Shown here: piece after piece, positions 50,066 to 62,597 of the stretch | How the letters are laid out: every line of letters starts with the position of its first letter | Position numbering within the stretch: the stretch's first letter is position 1 | From: Vicia villosa | Taxonomy: Eukaryota; Streptophyta; Magnoliopsida; Fabales; Fabaceae | Assembly (NCBI RefSeq): GCF_029867415.1 | Contig: NC_081186.1 | Location: 106,884,455-106,948,454, forward strand | Length of the DNA stretch: 64,000 nt | Direction: 5' to 3' | Notes under the pieces: generated by a model | Told to the model about the DNA's origin: nothing | Databases searched by the model: none | The model's input: only the letters and a program-made list of their open reading frames with translations | Made by a program: the position numbers and the translations under genes

Positions 50066-50579
50066 CATAACAACATTAAATAAACATGGCAATTAAAAAA
50101 CTATCATTTTAAAAAGACAAATATAATTAATTATGCCTTAGTGCCATAACTCTCTCAATTTAACTAATTAACATTTTTAGTTTTAATTATAAAATAATTT
50201 GTATGTAATCGATTAAAATTTATAATTTATTTTTAAACTCAAAATTCATTTTTGATGGTTATTTATTAGAACTCTTATAATTTTATTTTAATTTATTTTA
50301 ATATAAATTTTTATGATGAAACTAAATTTATGATCACTTGTGCTTTGATTTATTTTTTTTTGGTGAGCACTCCTGTACCCATCCAATTTTATTGGGTACC
50401 AGTACCCTCTTGACATGTCCAATTTTGATAGGTCCACTTAATTAATGTTATTAATATTATTTTTATTATAAATAATTATTATATTAATAAATATTATACT
50501 ATTAAATTTATGAAATTATAATATTAACCAACCAATTACGGTTTCTTTATTTTTTCTTCTTATTTTGGATTATTTTCAA

Positions 50580-51090
50580 GCAGACTCTTCTCCTATTCTC
50601 CACAACCGCCGCCTGGCTTTCTTCTTCCTCTTTTGCTAAATTTCTCCGCAACCCCACATCACTGAACACCATAAGGGAATCTCTCGCAGTTACGGCGATA
50701 CATCTCCGCAATCACACTTCATTGAACGTCAAAAGAGAATCTATCGCAGTTACCAGCGACACAACCTTCCACCACACCTCTTCTTTATCGAATTGCACTT
50801 TGTGGATTACATGTCTGAGCATTTCTTCTGATGCCAGTAAGTATTCATCATTTTCTCTTCAATGCTTCTTCCAAAACCCTAGAAAGTTGCAATTTTTTTG
50901 ATAAATAAAACAAATTTATAACAGTGTTAATGGTTTTGTTTTGTGTTTGTTGGTTGTGATTGATTTTAGGAATAGGAGTTAAGGAAGCTGTTGAAACCAA
51001 AAAAGCACAAGCAGCATTGGTCCATATTCCCAAGCAAACAAAGTCAATAGCCTTCTCTCTATATCTGGCGTACTTCAACTTGTTCCCAAG
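50580..51090 (+). other. possible two-exon gene fragment of unknown identity
   Basis: A leader-like CT-rich segment holds a 60-bp tandem duplication (tctccgca at 50643 and 50703). A GT-AG interval separates it from an open stretch after tttag near 50970 reading GIGVKEAVETKKAQAALVHI. I do not recognise the protein. It could be a captured exon. Confidence 0.25.
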
Positions 51091-51096
51091 GTTTTC

Positions 51097-51200
51097 CTTC
51101 TAGCACCATCTTTAGAATGTATACCATATGTTTGTGTTTTTGTGTGTCCTTCTAGCACCATCTTTGTAATGTATACCATATGTTTGTGTTTTTGTGTGTA
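51097..51200 (+). repeat. 52-bp tandem duplication
   Basis: Two near-identical copies start ccttctagcaccatcttt at 51097 and 51149, one base different in the visible core. Confidence 0.85.
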
Positions 51201-51518
51201 AAACTGCAAAAGATTTATGTGAGTGAACTTTGTTATGTGTGAACATGTGAGCTAGAATTGCAAGCCATATAAATTTCTTGTTAACAACGAGTCGACTCAG
51301 TAATAATACTAACGAGTGTTGTAGCATAGTAAGCCAGTATATGTTAGTTCTCTCGTACGATTTAAATATACTCCCAAATTCAACTAAGCCACTGGTTAAT
51401 GTTAATAAGTTATTCAGAAATGAATGTATCATTGTAAGAAAGTCGCACGTCAAAATAACTGGCCGAAGTGAGGACAACAGCCACAAATGTACGATTTCTC
51501 GTGAGCCGGTGGGGTATC

Positions 51519-51783
51519 TTAAGATTTTCGAATAAGGGAAAATGTGGGTTCCTTAACTGACTGCCCTGGAGTTGGTGGTATCTCTTGACTGCAGAAGTGT
51601 CCCCATCAAACATATTATCATAGATAAATAACCAAAAATAGAAATCAAAATTTAATTACCGATAACTCAATCAGAAAAAATGAAAAGTTGAAGTCTGTAT
51701 ACCTAATCTTCAAGGAAAATGTATGTCCTTCTGCATTATAAGAAGTATTGACTTTAACAATAGGAGTCCCAGCCTGAGAGTAC
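51519..51783 (-). pseudogene. two-exon fragment of an M1 aminopeptidase
   Basis: Exon 51703-51783 reads YSQAGTPIVKVNTSYNAEGH and TFSLKI; exon 51519-51588 reads SQEIPPTPGQSVKEPTFS and then runs into unrelated SLIRKS-stop. These match, from memory, consecutive parts of the plant puromycin-sensitive-type aminopeptidase (M1 family, Arabidopsis At1g63770 group), at the start of its Ig-like domain after the catalytic domain. The intron between them has good GT and AG ends. The zinc-binding catalytic region (HEXXH) is absent. It is a gene fragment captured or left by rearrangement, now fused in splice phase to the LRR gene upstream. Confidence 0.8.
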
Positions 51784-54700
51784 CTGTACATTTGCCGATC
51801 AGTCAGAGTATGAAATTAGCATAATAATGCTGGAAAAGAAAACCCAAAATACAAACCACGATAAGGATTTGTACATTCGAACATGATTGTTAATGTTTTC
51901 CAATCTTATGTAGCTGTGATTATAATATAGTATTGTTACTCAGAATAAACTTGTTATTATTTGCCCATGAGGTAGAAAACAAGTTTCTATGACATATTAG
52001 AAAAAGTGGTGTCTCAGAAAGGTTGTTAAGTTTGAAAACAAATGCACACAAATGCATGGATTCTTACACTTTATCATTTTGACATATCTGATTCCCTTGG
52101 CTGACGCTGAAGTTATTGTACGACAGATCTCTATATACATGTCAGAAAACTTGATTCAGAATATGATAATAATACAACAATCAGAGACTTGACGATAGAC
52201 TCTTTTCCTACCAAGATTATACAACTAGGCTTCCTAAACTAGAAAGAGAATAACTATAGAAAACTCTAAGAAAATTAGAAGAAGAAAAAACTTCTGCAAT
52301 GCTTATATAAGCCAATGCATACTCATAGTAAGACAACTACTGCACTATACTACATAATAGTGTTGCTTAGTAACTCAATGAGTCGAACTACTTTTAGCTG
52401 TCTCAATCTGTCCAAATGAACACCAGAGAAACTTGTTGGAAATTCCATGGGTAAGCAGCACATGAAAAACAGAAATTTGTCATATTTGCCTCATACGGAT
52501 GGGGCGAATTGAGTCTTATCCCTAAATTATAATATATTTGCAACATAAATAAAGCACATTGTTCAATCGAAGGAATCATACAAGTAGAATTAAAAAATAA
52601 CTTACACGTATACGTTCGTTTTCCAAGAAGGTATTGGTCCAGTGAGAAGGTTTCCAGTTAAAAATCTGCCCAAAAAGGAATGTCAGGGTATTAGTATGCA
52701 AATCTTAATATTTCTTGAAGCGGACATTGAAGGAAATAAGCTAGTCATCTTTAATCACATCCATTCATTTCTTCTTTTATAGATATGTCTCCTTCTACAT
52801 ATAAAAGTGTTTCAATTCTTAGACGCCGACTAAGACCAACGAAATAACAAAAAAACTCCTAAACATATCACTTTGACACTTGTTATCACACTTTGAATCT
52901 AAGTAGGATTATTCAGCTATTGCTTCGAAGTGAAAGTTGAAACTAGAGTTATAGGTATAAACTATAAAGTAGCCAACAGAAATGTGATTAAAAATATACG
53001 CAAAAAGAAACTATGATGAATTTCTTACATGAAGTTCATAATATCGTTTATGTCAGCGTAGGTACTTGGAATTGTTCCACTTAATTTGTTAAAGCTGAAG
53101 TCTCTGAAAGTGATGTCATATTGAAGATAAGTTAAAAAAACTACACAGATAATTTGTCATAAATAAACATTCAAGCAATATAATAAGCTGGAGAGATATA
53201 AAAATGCTATCCAATCATTGATTACAAAAACAAAGATACCAAGGTTACATAATAGCTAAACTTACAGAAAAAACTTTAATAGTTAGCTATAATCAAATAA
53301 AATGTAGCAAGTAAGCAATTACAAGTATTTTAACGATGCCTTAGTCCCGAGATCAGGTAGTGTTCCATTGATGTTGCAATTCCTTAGAAGCCTGTGAAAC
53401 AATAAGATAGACAACGATATGTTATGAGTGCCTCTTTTTCTGTTTCTGAAAGAGACAATGTAATCAACTTACAGTTTGCTTAACGATGTCATATTTTTAA
53501 GTTGCGGCAAAGGTGCATATTCAGATCCATTTAAATCACTAATTCTCCTGAATATCACAGTTGAACCAAACTAGGTAAACATAATTAAACTGAAATTTCA
53601 GAAGTTTCTCAAAATGCTTTATCAGTATATAAAATATCATACATACAAGTCGGTTAAGTTTTTCAATAGTGAAATTTCGGAAGGAATTGGTCCACTTAAT
53701 CCGCTCCCTTGAATGATTCTGTCAAAAGTAAAGTAACCATTAATAATTTTCTTTTTTGAAGTCAAGCAATGCAAAAAACAACTATATTTGAGGAAAATTA
53801 AAAATAAAAAAGGAGATTGCATACATACAGCGTATTGATATTAGTCCAGTTCTGAATAAAATCGGGTATCTTTCCTGAGAATTGGTTGTCCGAAATTTGG
53901 CTGCATTAATAAAGAGCATGAAAATATGAAGCATCATAAAAACCATTTTTTTAACTTAGCCACCAATAATCACTAAACGTCACCATAAAAATTTCAAGCT
54001 TACAACTCTTGCAATGTAGCGAGCTTGGCCAATGTCACAGGTAGCTCTCCAGAAAAATTGTTAGACGAAAATCGCCTATATATAATTGAAAAACAAAACA
54101 GGAAATCATGATTCTAAGCCAAGGAAATCAAAGTGGACTTTAAACACTAGGCTTTCATATTTGGAGGAGAACGGCAACTAAGGAAAATAATAAAGTACTT
54201 ACAGTGTTCGAATCTGGGGGAGATTCCCAAGCTCAGAAGTAATATTTCCAGACATTTGATTAGCCGTTAACTCCCTATCCATTTCATGTTAAAGTTAAGT
54301 TTGATTAAAACTCTTTGAATCAAATACATACATGTTTATGTACTCATGAAATAGATTTTTTAGCCAAGTAGGATATTGAGAAACTCACAACTGAATCAGG
54401 GTTGATATATTTGCAATCTCCTTTGGTATTGAACCCGTTAATCGATTTCCAAGGAGATTACTATGATGATTATGAAACATGTTGTCATTAGATTATTTTT
54501 TAATGTAATCACTACAAGTCTACAAGAAAATGAATGCAAAGAGTGGGACAAATGAATAAATCAATAAATAGGTAATAAGACCCATATGTAAAGTTTTAGA
54601 AGATTCATATAGAACAATCCATGCATGATTAAAAACCAGAAAAGAAAAATAAGAGCCAAATCATACATGTTAAGAAGATTCGTCATGGAGCCCCATTCTT

Positions 54701-55618
54701 TAGGAATTGTACCGTTCAAGTAATTGCGAGAGAGGTCACTGTAATAGAGGGAGCAAAAGTGGTAGAGAGAGAGTTTGTCATGCAAAATACTATATATAGA
54801 AACATGTTGAAGATGTGAAACAAGTTCAATAGTATGGTTAATTTAGATGTGGAAAAGTGTGAGAAACACGTACATAGTTTGAAGGTATTGCAACCTGTTC
54901 AGTTCCCGTGGGAGACTGCCTTGAAGATTTTGCCCTTTCAAACTTCTGTATGTTCATTTTTCCATAAAAAAGTTATTAAAAGAAATTAATTTTATGTATC
55001 TTAGTCCTAACTCGTGTGTACATACATACTGCATACATACTTGATTGCTACGGTATATGAAAAAATATTCAAATCGACTTAACTAAATTTAGAAGTGGTG
55101 ATAAAAAAGGGTAACTTTCCATGAAAAAGAGACTTACATTATAGTAACATGACAGAAGTTGTCACTAGGAACAGAGCAGTTACAGGTTACATTGTTTTCT
55201 AAGATTTTGGGTATGGGAGGCGTAAACCAGTTAGGTTTGTTGCTGCATGGATCTATGTCGAAGTTCCAATCCTTCTTACCAAGTGATTTACCTATATCTT
55301 CAAGAGCTTTCTCTAAATATTCAAATTCAGAAGTTATCAGCTATGTACTGAAAATTTTCTAATCAACGGACACGTCATCAAATATATATGCAGAATCCCC
55401 CAGAAAAACACATGGTATTTAAACTAATATGAATTCTTAGATAAAATACACTAAAAAAGAAATATCAGATTGAAGAAATTTCATTATCATTTGGGAGCTA
55501 TGGTAGAAATACATATCATACTTTCGTCCGGGTGAATGGTAGTAGCTCCAAAAGCTGTTAGAGATATGAGCCATATGGCAATGAGTGAAAGGAAGAAAAA
55601 TGGAGAGCAAGTGTTCAT
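51519..55618 (-). CDS. LRR-RLK-derived extracellular protein, predicted chimera with aminopeptidase exons
   Basis: The start at 55618 gives a signal peptide (NTCSPFFFLSLIAIWLISLT). Exons (minus order): 55522-55618, 55138-55312, 54874-54945, 54667-54738, 54389-54460, 54203-54274, 54004-54075, 53829-53900, 53647-53718, 53473-53547, 53323-53391, 53029-53103, 52606-52665, 52068-52130, 51703-51783, 51519-51588. All are GT-AG, and from exon 2 to the penultimate exon all end in phase 2. Exon 2 holds the capping cysteines (PCSNKPNW, VTCNC); the next eleven each code about one 24-residue LRR (for example LSRNYLNGTIPKEWGSMTN). This is the ectodomain plan of LRR-VIII-2 receptor kinases (At1g53430/At3g14840 type), but malectin, membrane and kinase parts are missing. 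Without splicing exon 14 it stops at 52064; with splicing it joins aminopeptidase exons for 422 codons. The exon 2 acceptor is the least certain. It may be expressed, or a truncated pseudogene. Confidence 0.7.
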
Positions 55619-56513
<895 letters not shown>

Positions 56514-57044
56514 ACTCCAAGAGTAAATTAAAAGTGTTACTCCAATTCACAACTATTGATTTTGTTTTAATCTTGTGGTCCTAAATTATGCTTAATTGTT
56601 GTCATGTGATCAATCTCAAACCGTATCTTCTTAAAAGGGATTAAATCTTAAACTGAATCAAATCTAAAAAACGAAATTCCAAATATCCATGGTTGTCTCA
56701 TATATGTATTGCATTGTTGTTGGTTTGGTGATAGGTTTGGTAGTGTTACTTTATATTCATTCCCTTTGTGATCTTGCATTAAAACACCGTAAGAAAGCAA
56801 GGAATTATCAAGGTCAGAACTTGAAAACAAATGAGTCATTTATTTTTTTTCTTCACACCTGCTACTTATTTGTTTTTATATTCTATGCACTTTTCTTTTT
56901 GTTTGTTTTGGTTTTGTGATTTATTTTGGCGTACCAACACTTAAGGTTATTACTTTTTCATGTGGTGCAGACAATAAATGCGGTAGGAGTAACGATTGTA
57001 AAGTAGACATTCAATTCATAAAGATTATAAATTGTGTAGCAAGC

Positions 57045-57300
57045 ATGGATAATGGTGAAGATGCTGATGATGTCGGGAGGAACAATGGTAGTTATGTGGA
57101 TAATGACGAAGGAAAAGAGGATTTGGATGATTACAAAGATATAGGTGAAATCTCAGATGATGATATAAGAGATATGAAATTTGAATCAGAGAAAAAAGCT
57201 TGTGAGTTTTATGAAACATATGCAGAATATCATGGGTTTGCTGTAAGAAGAGATGAGATTGACCGTGATTTCAAAAAAAATATTGTTATGCGCCAAATTC
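57045..57300 (+). pseudogene. FAR1/FRS-type DNA-binding domain fragment
   Basis: From ATG 57045 an acidic leader (MDNGEDADD, DEGKEDLDDYKD) runs into MKFESEKKACEFYETYAEYH, GFAVRRDEIDRDFKKNIVMRQ, the start of the FAR1 DNA-binding domain of the FHY3/FAR1 family, which descends from Mutator-like transposases and acts in light-responsive transcription. The next conserved block (usually FVCN and the zinc ligands) is missing; homology stops at about 57296 and a stop follows at 57330. An upstream AG acceptor at ~56970 suggests an earlier exon. It is a truncated fragment. Confidence 0.7.
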
Positions 57301-58699
57301 CTATTTTGATCATCTCATTATGTGCTTTATAAGTCAACATAGATACGACTAGATTAATTATCTGAAACAATATAAAGATATCATGTTAAAAAATTAATAT
57401 AGTTAAATAATAAATATATTAATATTAAAAATTTATAATCATTACATCTTGATCAAGCATTCGTGTAGGCTTTAGACATTGTAGAACCTTTATTGTTCCT
57501 TCATAGTGTGATCTATCCGAGATGATTACGACAGTTTTACTACAAATAAAAAATATACAATTTATATCCCACTCACAATATTGATTTTTTTTTTACAAAA
57601 TATCTATATGATGGGAGAAGTATGACTAACCCATCTCTTGAGCAATCAAAAATATAGGATGCAATATCACATTCGTCAGAATTTAGATTCATTGTCTTCA
57701 TTGGTTTAAATAATAAAGACAACCACTGCATAAAAATATGACAATGAAAATAAATTTTAAAAAGAAAAAGGAGAATAATGATCATATTAAATGAGTAACA
57801 CAAAAAAACTACTTACTTTGGGAATAAACGGTCCAACCAATTTACACTTGGAATTAATATAGAACCCTGATGAACTTTTGGTTGCTACAAGAAGTTTGTT
57901 ACCATCCTTGAGTTTACCTGGTGCTGAAAATTTTTGAAGTCTTTCCGAAACAATACTTTCGCAATCTTTTTTATCCTCTTTTGCTATCTTTTCTTTTTTA
58001 CTTTGTTTTTCCATGTCAGGGATAGCTGTAGGGATAACTGTATTGAATTTAGGCATCACAACGGATTGTCGCATGTAGTTTGTTATAGTCTCTTTAAATT
58101 CGTCAAAAGATTCGATAAAATTACCGAAACCATTTTCCAACTTAGAAATCCTTTTTTTTGTGTCCTGCTCACATATTGACAAATTTTTCAAAATCAATGT
58201 ATCTTGTGAAATACATGTTAGAATACTAATGAATTACAAGAAGTAATGATAAAAATTAATTACCTCCTCATCGTCTATTTTAGCATATAACAAAGCAGGG
58301 TTCCAATCATCAAATTTTTCATCTTTGTCATTCATTGTCTTGTCAGTCATTATTTTGTCATTTGTAACTTCATCACTATTCAATAAATTCAATAAAATAC
58401 ATTACAATCACCATTTATTAATATATGGTAAACAATCACATTCAAATAATTATAAAGTATTTCTATTTTTCGTTTTTTTTTTTTACAATTTCCCATTTTC
58501 ATATATGAGATCAATTATACCATCGAAATAGAGATGATAAATTTTGTTAGTATATATAATAAGAAAAAGATGAGTACCTATCCAATAATACCAAAGCACT
58601 TCCTTGATACAACAACTCTTTGTTTCGGTTTGAGCGTGACGTAATTGATCCGTCATCACCATCTATTCGTTGGCGCTTTGAACTTTTATCTTCAACCAT
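57297..58699 (-). pseudogene. Ulp1-like protease gene, N-terminal part only
   Basis: Six exons with GT-AG borders join in phase: 58578-58699, 58264-58375, 57817-58164, 57631-57725, 57446-57539 and 57361 to about 57297. The product starts MVEDKSSKRQRIDGDDGS, has acidic and coiled segments (EEDTKKRISKLENGFGNF), then WLSLLFKPMKTMNLNSDE, CDIASYIFD, and INLVVSMLT. The last blocks resemble the region before the catalytic domain in legume proteins annotated as Ulp1-like (C48 peptidase); that link is from memory. The catalytic His-Asp-Cys region is missing because homology breaks at the FAR1 fragment. Confidence 0.55.
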
Positions 58700-59288
58700 G
58701 TCTGAGTAGAAAAAGTACATGCATTATTTTTTGTTGTGTTTCTATACTACAAAAAAAAAGGGTGAAAATAGTATTACCTGTGGAAACAAAAAGTGAGTGA
58801 ATAGAAGCAAAAGTAATGCTAAAATATGGAGTAGTTATTTATACCTATTTTATGGAGTGAATGGTTGTAAATACTAGAGTGGTGTGAGTGGAGGAGGAAA
58901 ATAGGAGTGGGGTGGGCCCTAGTTACAATGATGCTTGTTAATGAGAAGTTATATTAAGTAGTATATGAAAATGAGGAGAACGTGTTATTGGATGTGTTAT
59001 TAAATGGATAGGAAGAAATGGTCTAAATGATAGTGGTTCAATAAAATCCTCAATTAATTCAATTTAATTGAAAATAATTATTCAACATATGCTACAATTC
59101 ATCATAAAACAAATAATAAAGTAATAGGTGAAAAACATCTACGGGGAACGTTTTTCATGAATTATTGAAATAAAAATTATAAAATAATTAAATTAAATAA
59201 AACAAATAATAAATAAAGATATAAAAAAATTGCAAAATAATTTTTAAAAATGACAAAAGCACCCCAAATTTTAGTTCCAAAACTTAGC
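58700..59288. other. upstream flank of Ulp1-like gene
   Basis: Likely the old promoter region. No other feature is seen. Confidence 0.3.
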
Positions 59289-59525
59289 GCGTGTTTGGTT
59301 CTATGGTGAAAAAAATAATATTTTGAGTGAATTAATTATGTAAAATTGATCTTGGATAAAAGTGAGTTAAAGATAAAGTGATTTATATTTGGAGAAATTT
59401 TTGCAAAAGTGAGTTGAACAATAATTTTTAGTGTAAAAATCACGTTTGATTAAAAGCTACAAATTCTAGCTTCAAGTATAATCAATTATAAAAAGTATAA
59501 TCAATTTTGCTCGAGATCAACCAAA
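59289..59525. mobile_element. hAT-like MITE
   Basis: The left edge gtgtttggttctatggtga and the right edge (minus strand atgtttggttgatctcgagc) are imperfect inverted repeats. The body is AT-rich with ataatcaatt words. Confidence 0.45.
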
Positions 59526-59713
59526 CATATAATATAATTATTGCATTCTAACCATTTTAAAAATAGAATAATGCTTATAAATATAATTATTTCATTCTAA
59601 CAATTAAAAAAAAATCTAAAGTTAATAAATTTTATTTATGATTCCAATATTTCAATAAAAGCGAAATAGTTTTACTTTATTACCGATAGAAAAAATGTTA
59701 ATTAGATCTTAAA

Positions 59714-59878
59714 AACAATGGCCTTGAGTTCTGCAATGAAGTTTTTGATAATTATTGTGTTATGTACGATTTTGCAACGCACAAGACTACTGTAGGTACT
59801 CCTCAGCAAAATGGTCTAGCTGAGAGGTTCAATCGAACAATTCCAAAAAGGATTAGATGAATGTTGGTTAGTGACTAA
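59714..59878 (+). pseudogene. copia integrase core fragment
   Basis: A 54-codon stretch reads NNGLEFCNEVFDNYC then HKTTVGTPQQNGLAERFNRT, the second acidic residue region and catalytic glutamate block of copia integrase. It stops at TGA shortly after. The first residue of the usual DNG motif is mutated. Isolated fragment. Confidence 0.85.
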
Positions 59879-59934
59879 CAACCTTGCACGGGCAACTGCC
59901 GGTGACAAACAACCAATGACATGTTCATTGATCT

Positions 59935-60243
59935 GAAATAGTAAGCTTGGTTCACCATCAGATTCAGAAGTCATCACTAGCACAAGTTCAACATCAGAAT
60001 CTTCTCTGGCTATGTTTACTTCTTTTAATTTCCTTTCTTTGTTTTACCAACAGTCCTTAGCAAATTGACCAAACCTATTACAGTTGTAACACTGAACATT
60101 TTTCTTGTCAAGCTTCTCATTTCCCTTCAGATGTTTCTTCTCATCATAGTTGTAGGCTTCTGACTTCGGAACACCACCATGTATCTTCTTGGCTTCAGAC
60201 CAAGACTTCTTCTGACTCTTCTTACCAGAAGACGCCTTAAGAA
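59935..60243 (-). pseudogene. copia gag zinc-knuckle and protease-leader fragment
   Basis: On the minus strand: SGKKSQKKSWSEAKKIHGG, then the knuckle CYNCNRFGQFAKDCW (histidine replaced by glutamine), a stop, and KLKEVNIAREDSDVELVLVM. The last part resembles the segment between knuckle and protease in the copia element at 43787-48841, so it belongs to a related family. It lies opposite to the integrase fragment beside it. Confidence 0.8.
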
Positions 60244-61320
60244 ATAGGTGAAAGAATATTATGGAGAAGTGGTGTCGTTTTCTTTACCTCCCCGTTTCAC
60301 TTGGGAGGACGGCACGCTAAACCCTTCACGCGAAATTTGGAAGGAGAGTGCGCCCGCGGTGGGATGAATTTTATTTCAGTTCTTCCTACGATATCACACG
60401 AACTTTCTTATTTGTCCTACGAATAGGAAAGGGAAAAAAAGATCTCAACTAAACCCTAGGAGTTTGCTAAGTGTGGGGATTTACACCTAGACTAGAAATT
60501 CTGGAGTCCGGGGGGTCGGTTATACATAGGGAAGTGTTTAAACACCCTACATATCTGTAGTACTCTACAGGAACCTTCTCTGTGTCATTGTGTTTGTGTT
60601 TATTGCTAATGATTGGGAAAGTTTCTCCTTTGTATTAGGAGAGAGAATTGAATTGATTTTAAAAGACAGACAGACAGACAAACTGACTATTTTTGGTATT
60701 TTATTAGCTCGCTGAGATTCCTTGTGAACCTCATGCCTACATATCCCTAGTGGAAGTCAGAGCTTAATGTAGTTCGGGGAACTAACTAGGGAAATTAATT
60801 ATTTTTGTGCCTTGCTTGAAGCTCAAGGTTGAAGCTTGGAATTAAATCTCTGTTTACAGTAAGGAGACATGAAATTATCTCTACAGAGAGGTATTTGTAC
60901 TATTCTACCACAAACATTTAAAGGAGTGACAGAATAAATGAATTCATTTCATTCAAGAGGGGGACCTTACTTGTGTATGTGCAAGTATACCAGTCAAATG
61001 CCTCTTCAATGAAAGAAAGATGCTCATCCAAATTAGGGAAAGTTACCACATGTCTGGGTTTTACTGCCAGCTCATGCCTTTCAAAATCCTAAATGGGAGA
61101 CTTGATTAAAATTGAAATGAAATGTTTGTTTGTTTGAATGTGGTAGAGTAGTAAAAATATCTCTCTATAGAGATGAGCTATGTCTATCTACTGTATAAAA
61201 GATTTGTCTTTAGCTGGCTTGTATGAGGTCCAAGCTTGAGGCTTTTGATTGATTAATTGATATTATTGACTCTGGGAGATGACTCCACTGGGGATTAATT
61301 ACAGGGTATTTTAGCGTTCT

Positions 61321-61776
61321 GTACAAAGCCCAGAATTGAGGCTGACTCTACTTAGGGAGACTCTATTTATGTGCCTTGTACAAAGCCCAAGGTTGTGGCT
61401 GACTGTTGAGGATAATTGAATAAATGACTCTATTTTATGTGCCTTGTACAAAGCCCAAGGTTGTGGCTGACTGTAGCTAGGGAAAAATACTATTTTCTGC
61501 CTTGTACAAAGCCCAAGGTTGTGGCGGACTCTTAAATGAATTAAGTATGGATGACTATATGGGGAAAGATCCTAAGTGTTAGGAATCTTTGACACATGAA
61601 AGATATGGTTTATCTGCCTTGTACAAAGCCCAAGGTTGTGGCTACTGAGTGATGAAGGACTCACTGGGGAGACTCTATTATCTGCCTTGTACAATGCCCA
61701 AGGTTGAGGCTGACTCTTGACAGGGGAGTTTTATTGTTTGGGTGCCTTGTATGAAGCCCAAGGTTGAGGCTAACTG
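61321..61776 (+). repeat. degenerate repeat A (gccttgtacaaagcccaagg)
   Basis: Seven copies at about 61321, 61373, 61441, 61499, 61616, 61683 and 61743 of gccttgtacaaagcccaagg followed by ttgtggctgact. Spacing is irregular (52-117 bp). More diverged copies lie at about 60813, 62160, 62426 and 62490. Confidence 0.9.
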
Positions 61777-61836
61777 TTTTTGTTGGTTTTGACTCTACTG
61801 AGGAGGTTTTATTAATTAAAAGACTGTTTTTTCTTT

Positions 61837-62088
61837 GGAAGCTAACCCTTTCCAGGGATTTTGACTCAGCTGGTGAATTTGTCTGATAAAAGACTGACTT
61901 TATCATGTTTTTTGGAGGCTGACCCTTTCCAGGGGTTTTTGACTCTTTTGGGGAAATTATCTCCTAAGAGAAATGAATCTTTATTTATTGACATTTTAAA
62001 ATAATTGACTTTGGAGGCTAACCCTTTCCAGGGGTTTTATTGAAATGAAAATGGATGTATGTGGAAGCTAACCCTTTCCAGGGATTTT
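61837..62088 (+). repeat. degenerate repeat B (ggctaaccctttccaggg)
   Basis: Four copies at about 61837, 61914, 62013 and 62062 of ggaggctaaccctttccagg plus ggtttt. Spacing 49-99 bp. Confidence 0.9.
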
Positions 62089-62597
62089 GTTAAAATGATT
62101 GATTTGGGTAGCACTCCATTAATTATTAAGGGATGAAAGGATTGGCAGAAAGATCATCTAGTGAGACTTCTTGTTTAAAGCCCAAGATGAAGGCTGACTC
62201 AATGCTGAGGGTGACCAAACATGGATCCTAGACTCTGCTAAGGAAGATTGATGAAGATAAGGGTGACAGAGACTGTCCATGTCTCTCATTCCAAAAATGT
62301 ACTCAATGTGAAATTGAGACAAACTTAGCTTGTTTAAAGTCTGGTTTAAAATTGGAAGAAACTCACCAGGGTAGGCTAAAAGGTGACTAAAGACCTGTTC
62401 CTATGTTTATAAGAAACCTGATGGGTCCTTGTATACAAGCTCAAGAGGAAGCTGGAAATGCTTTTAAGAAGCCTGTGGGTCCTTGTACAAAGCCCAAGAG
62501 GAGGCTAATCGAGGGTCATCGAGGGTCCTTGTTATAGCACAAGAGAAAGCTTATGTAGTTTTGAACTTATTTTGGCTCTAAGCAAATGGGTAAGAGG

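Noticed and set aside
50820..51100. Ribosomal-protein-like (L7Ae) fragment
   Set aside because: Similarity to the EQNKAQLVV-type block is too short and weak to support a name.
55159..55362. Plus-strand frame opposite the LRR gene's exon 2
   Set aside because: Shadow of the minus-strand exon that carries the LRR N-cap cysteines.
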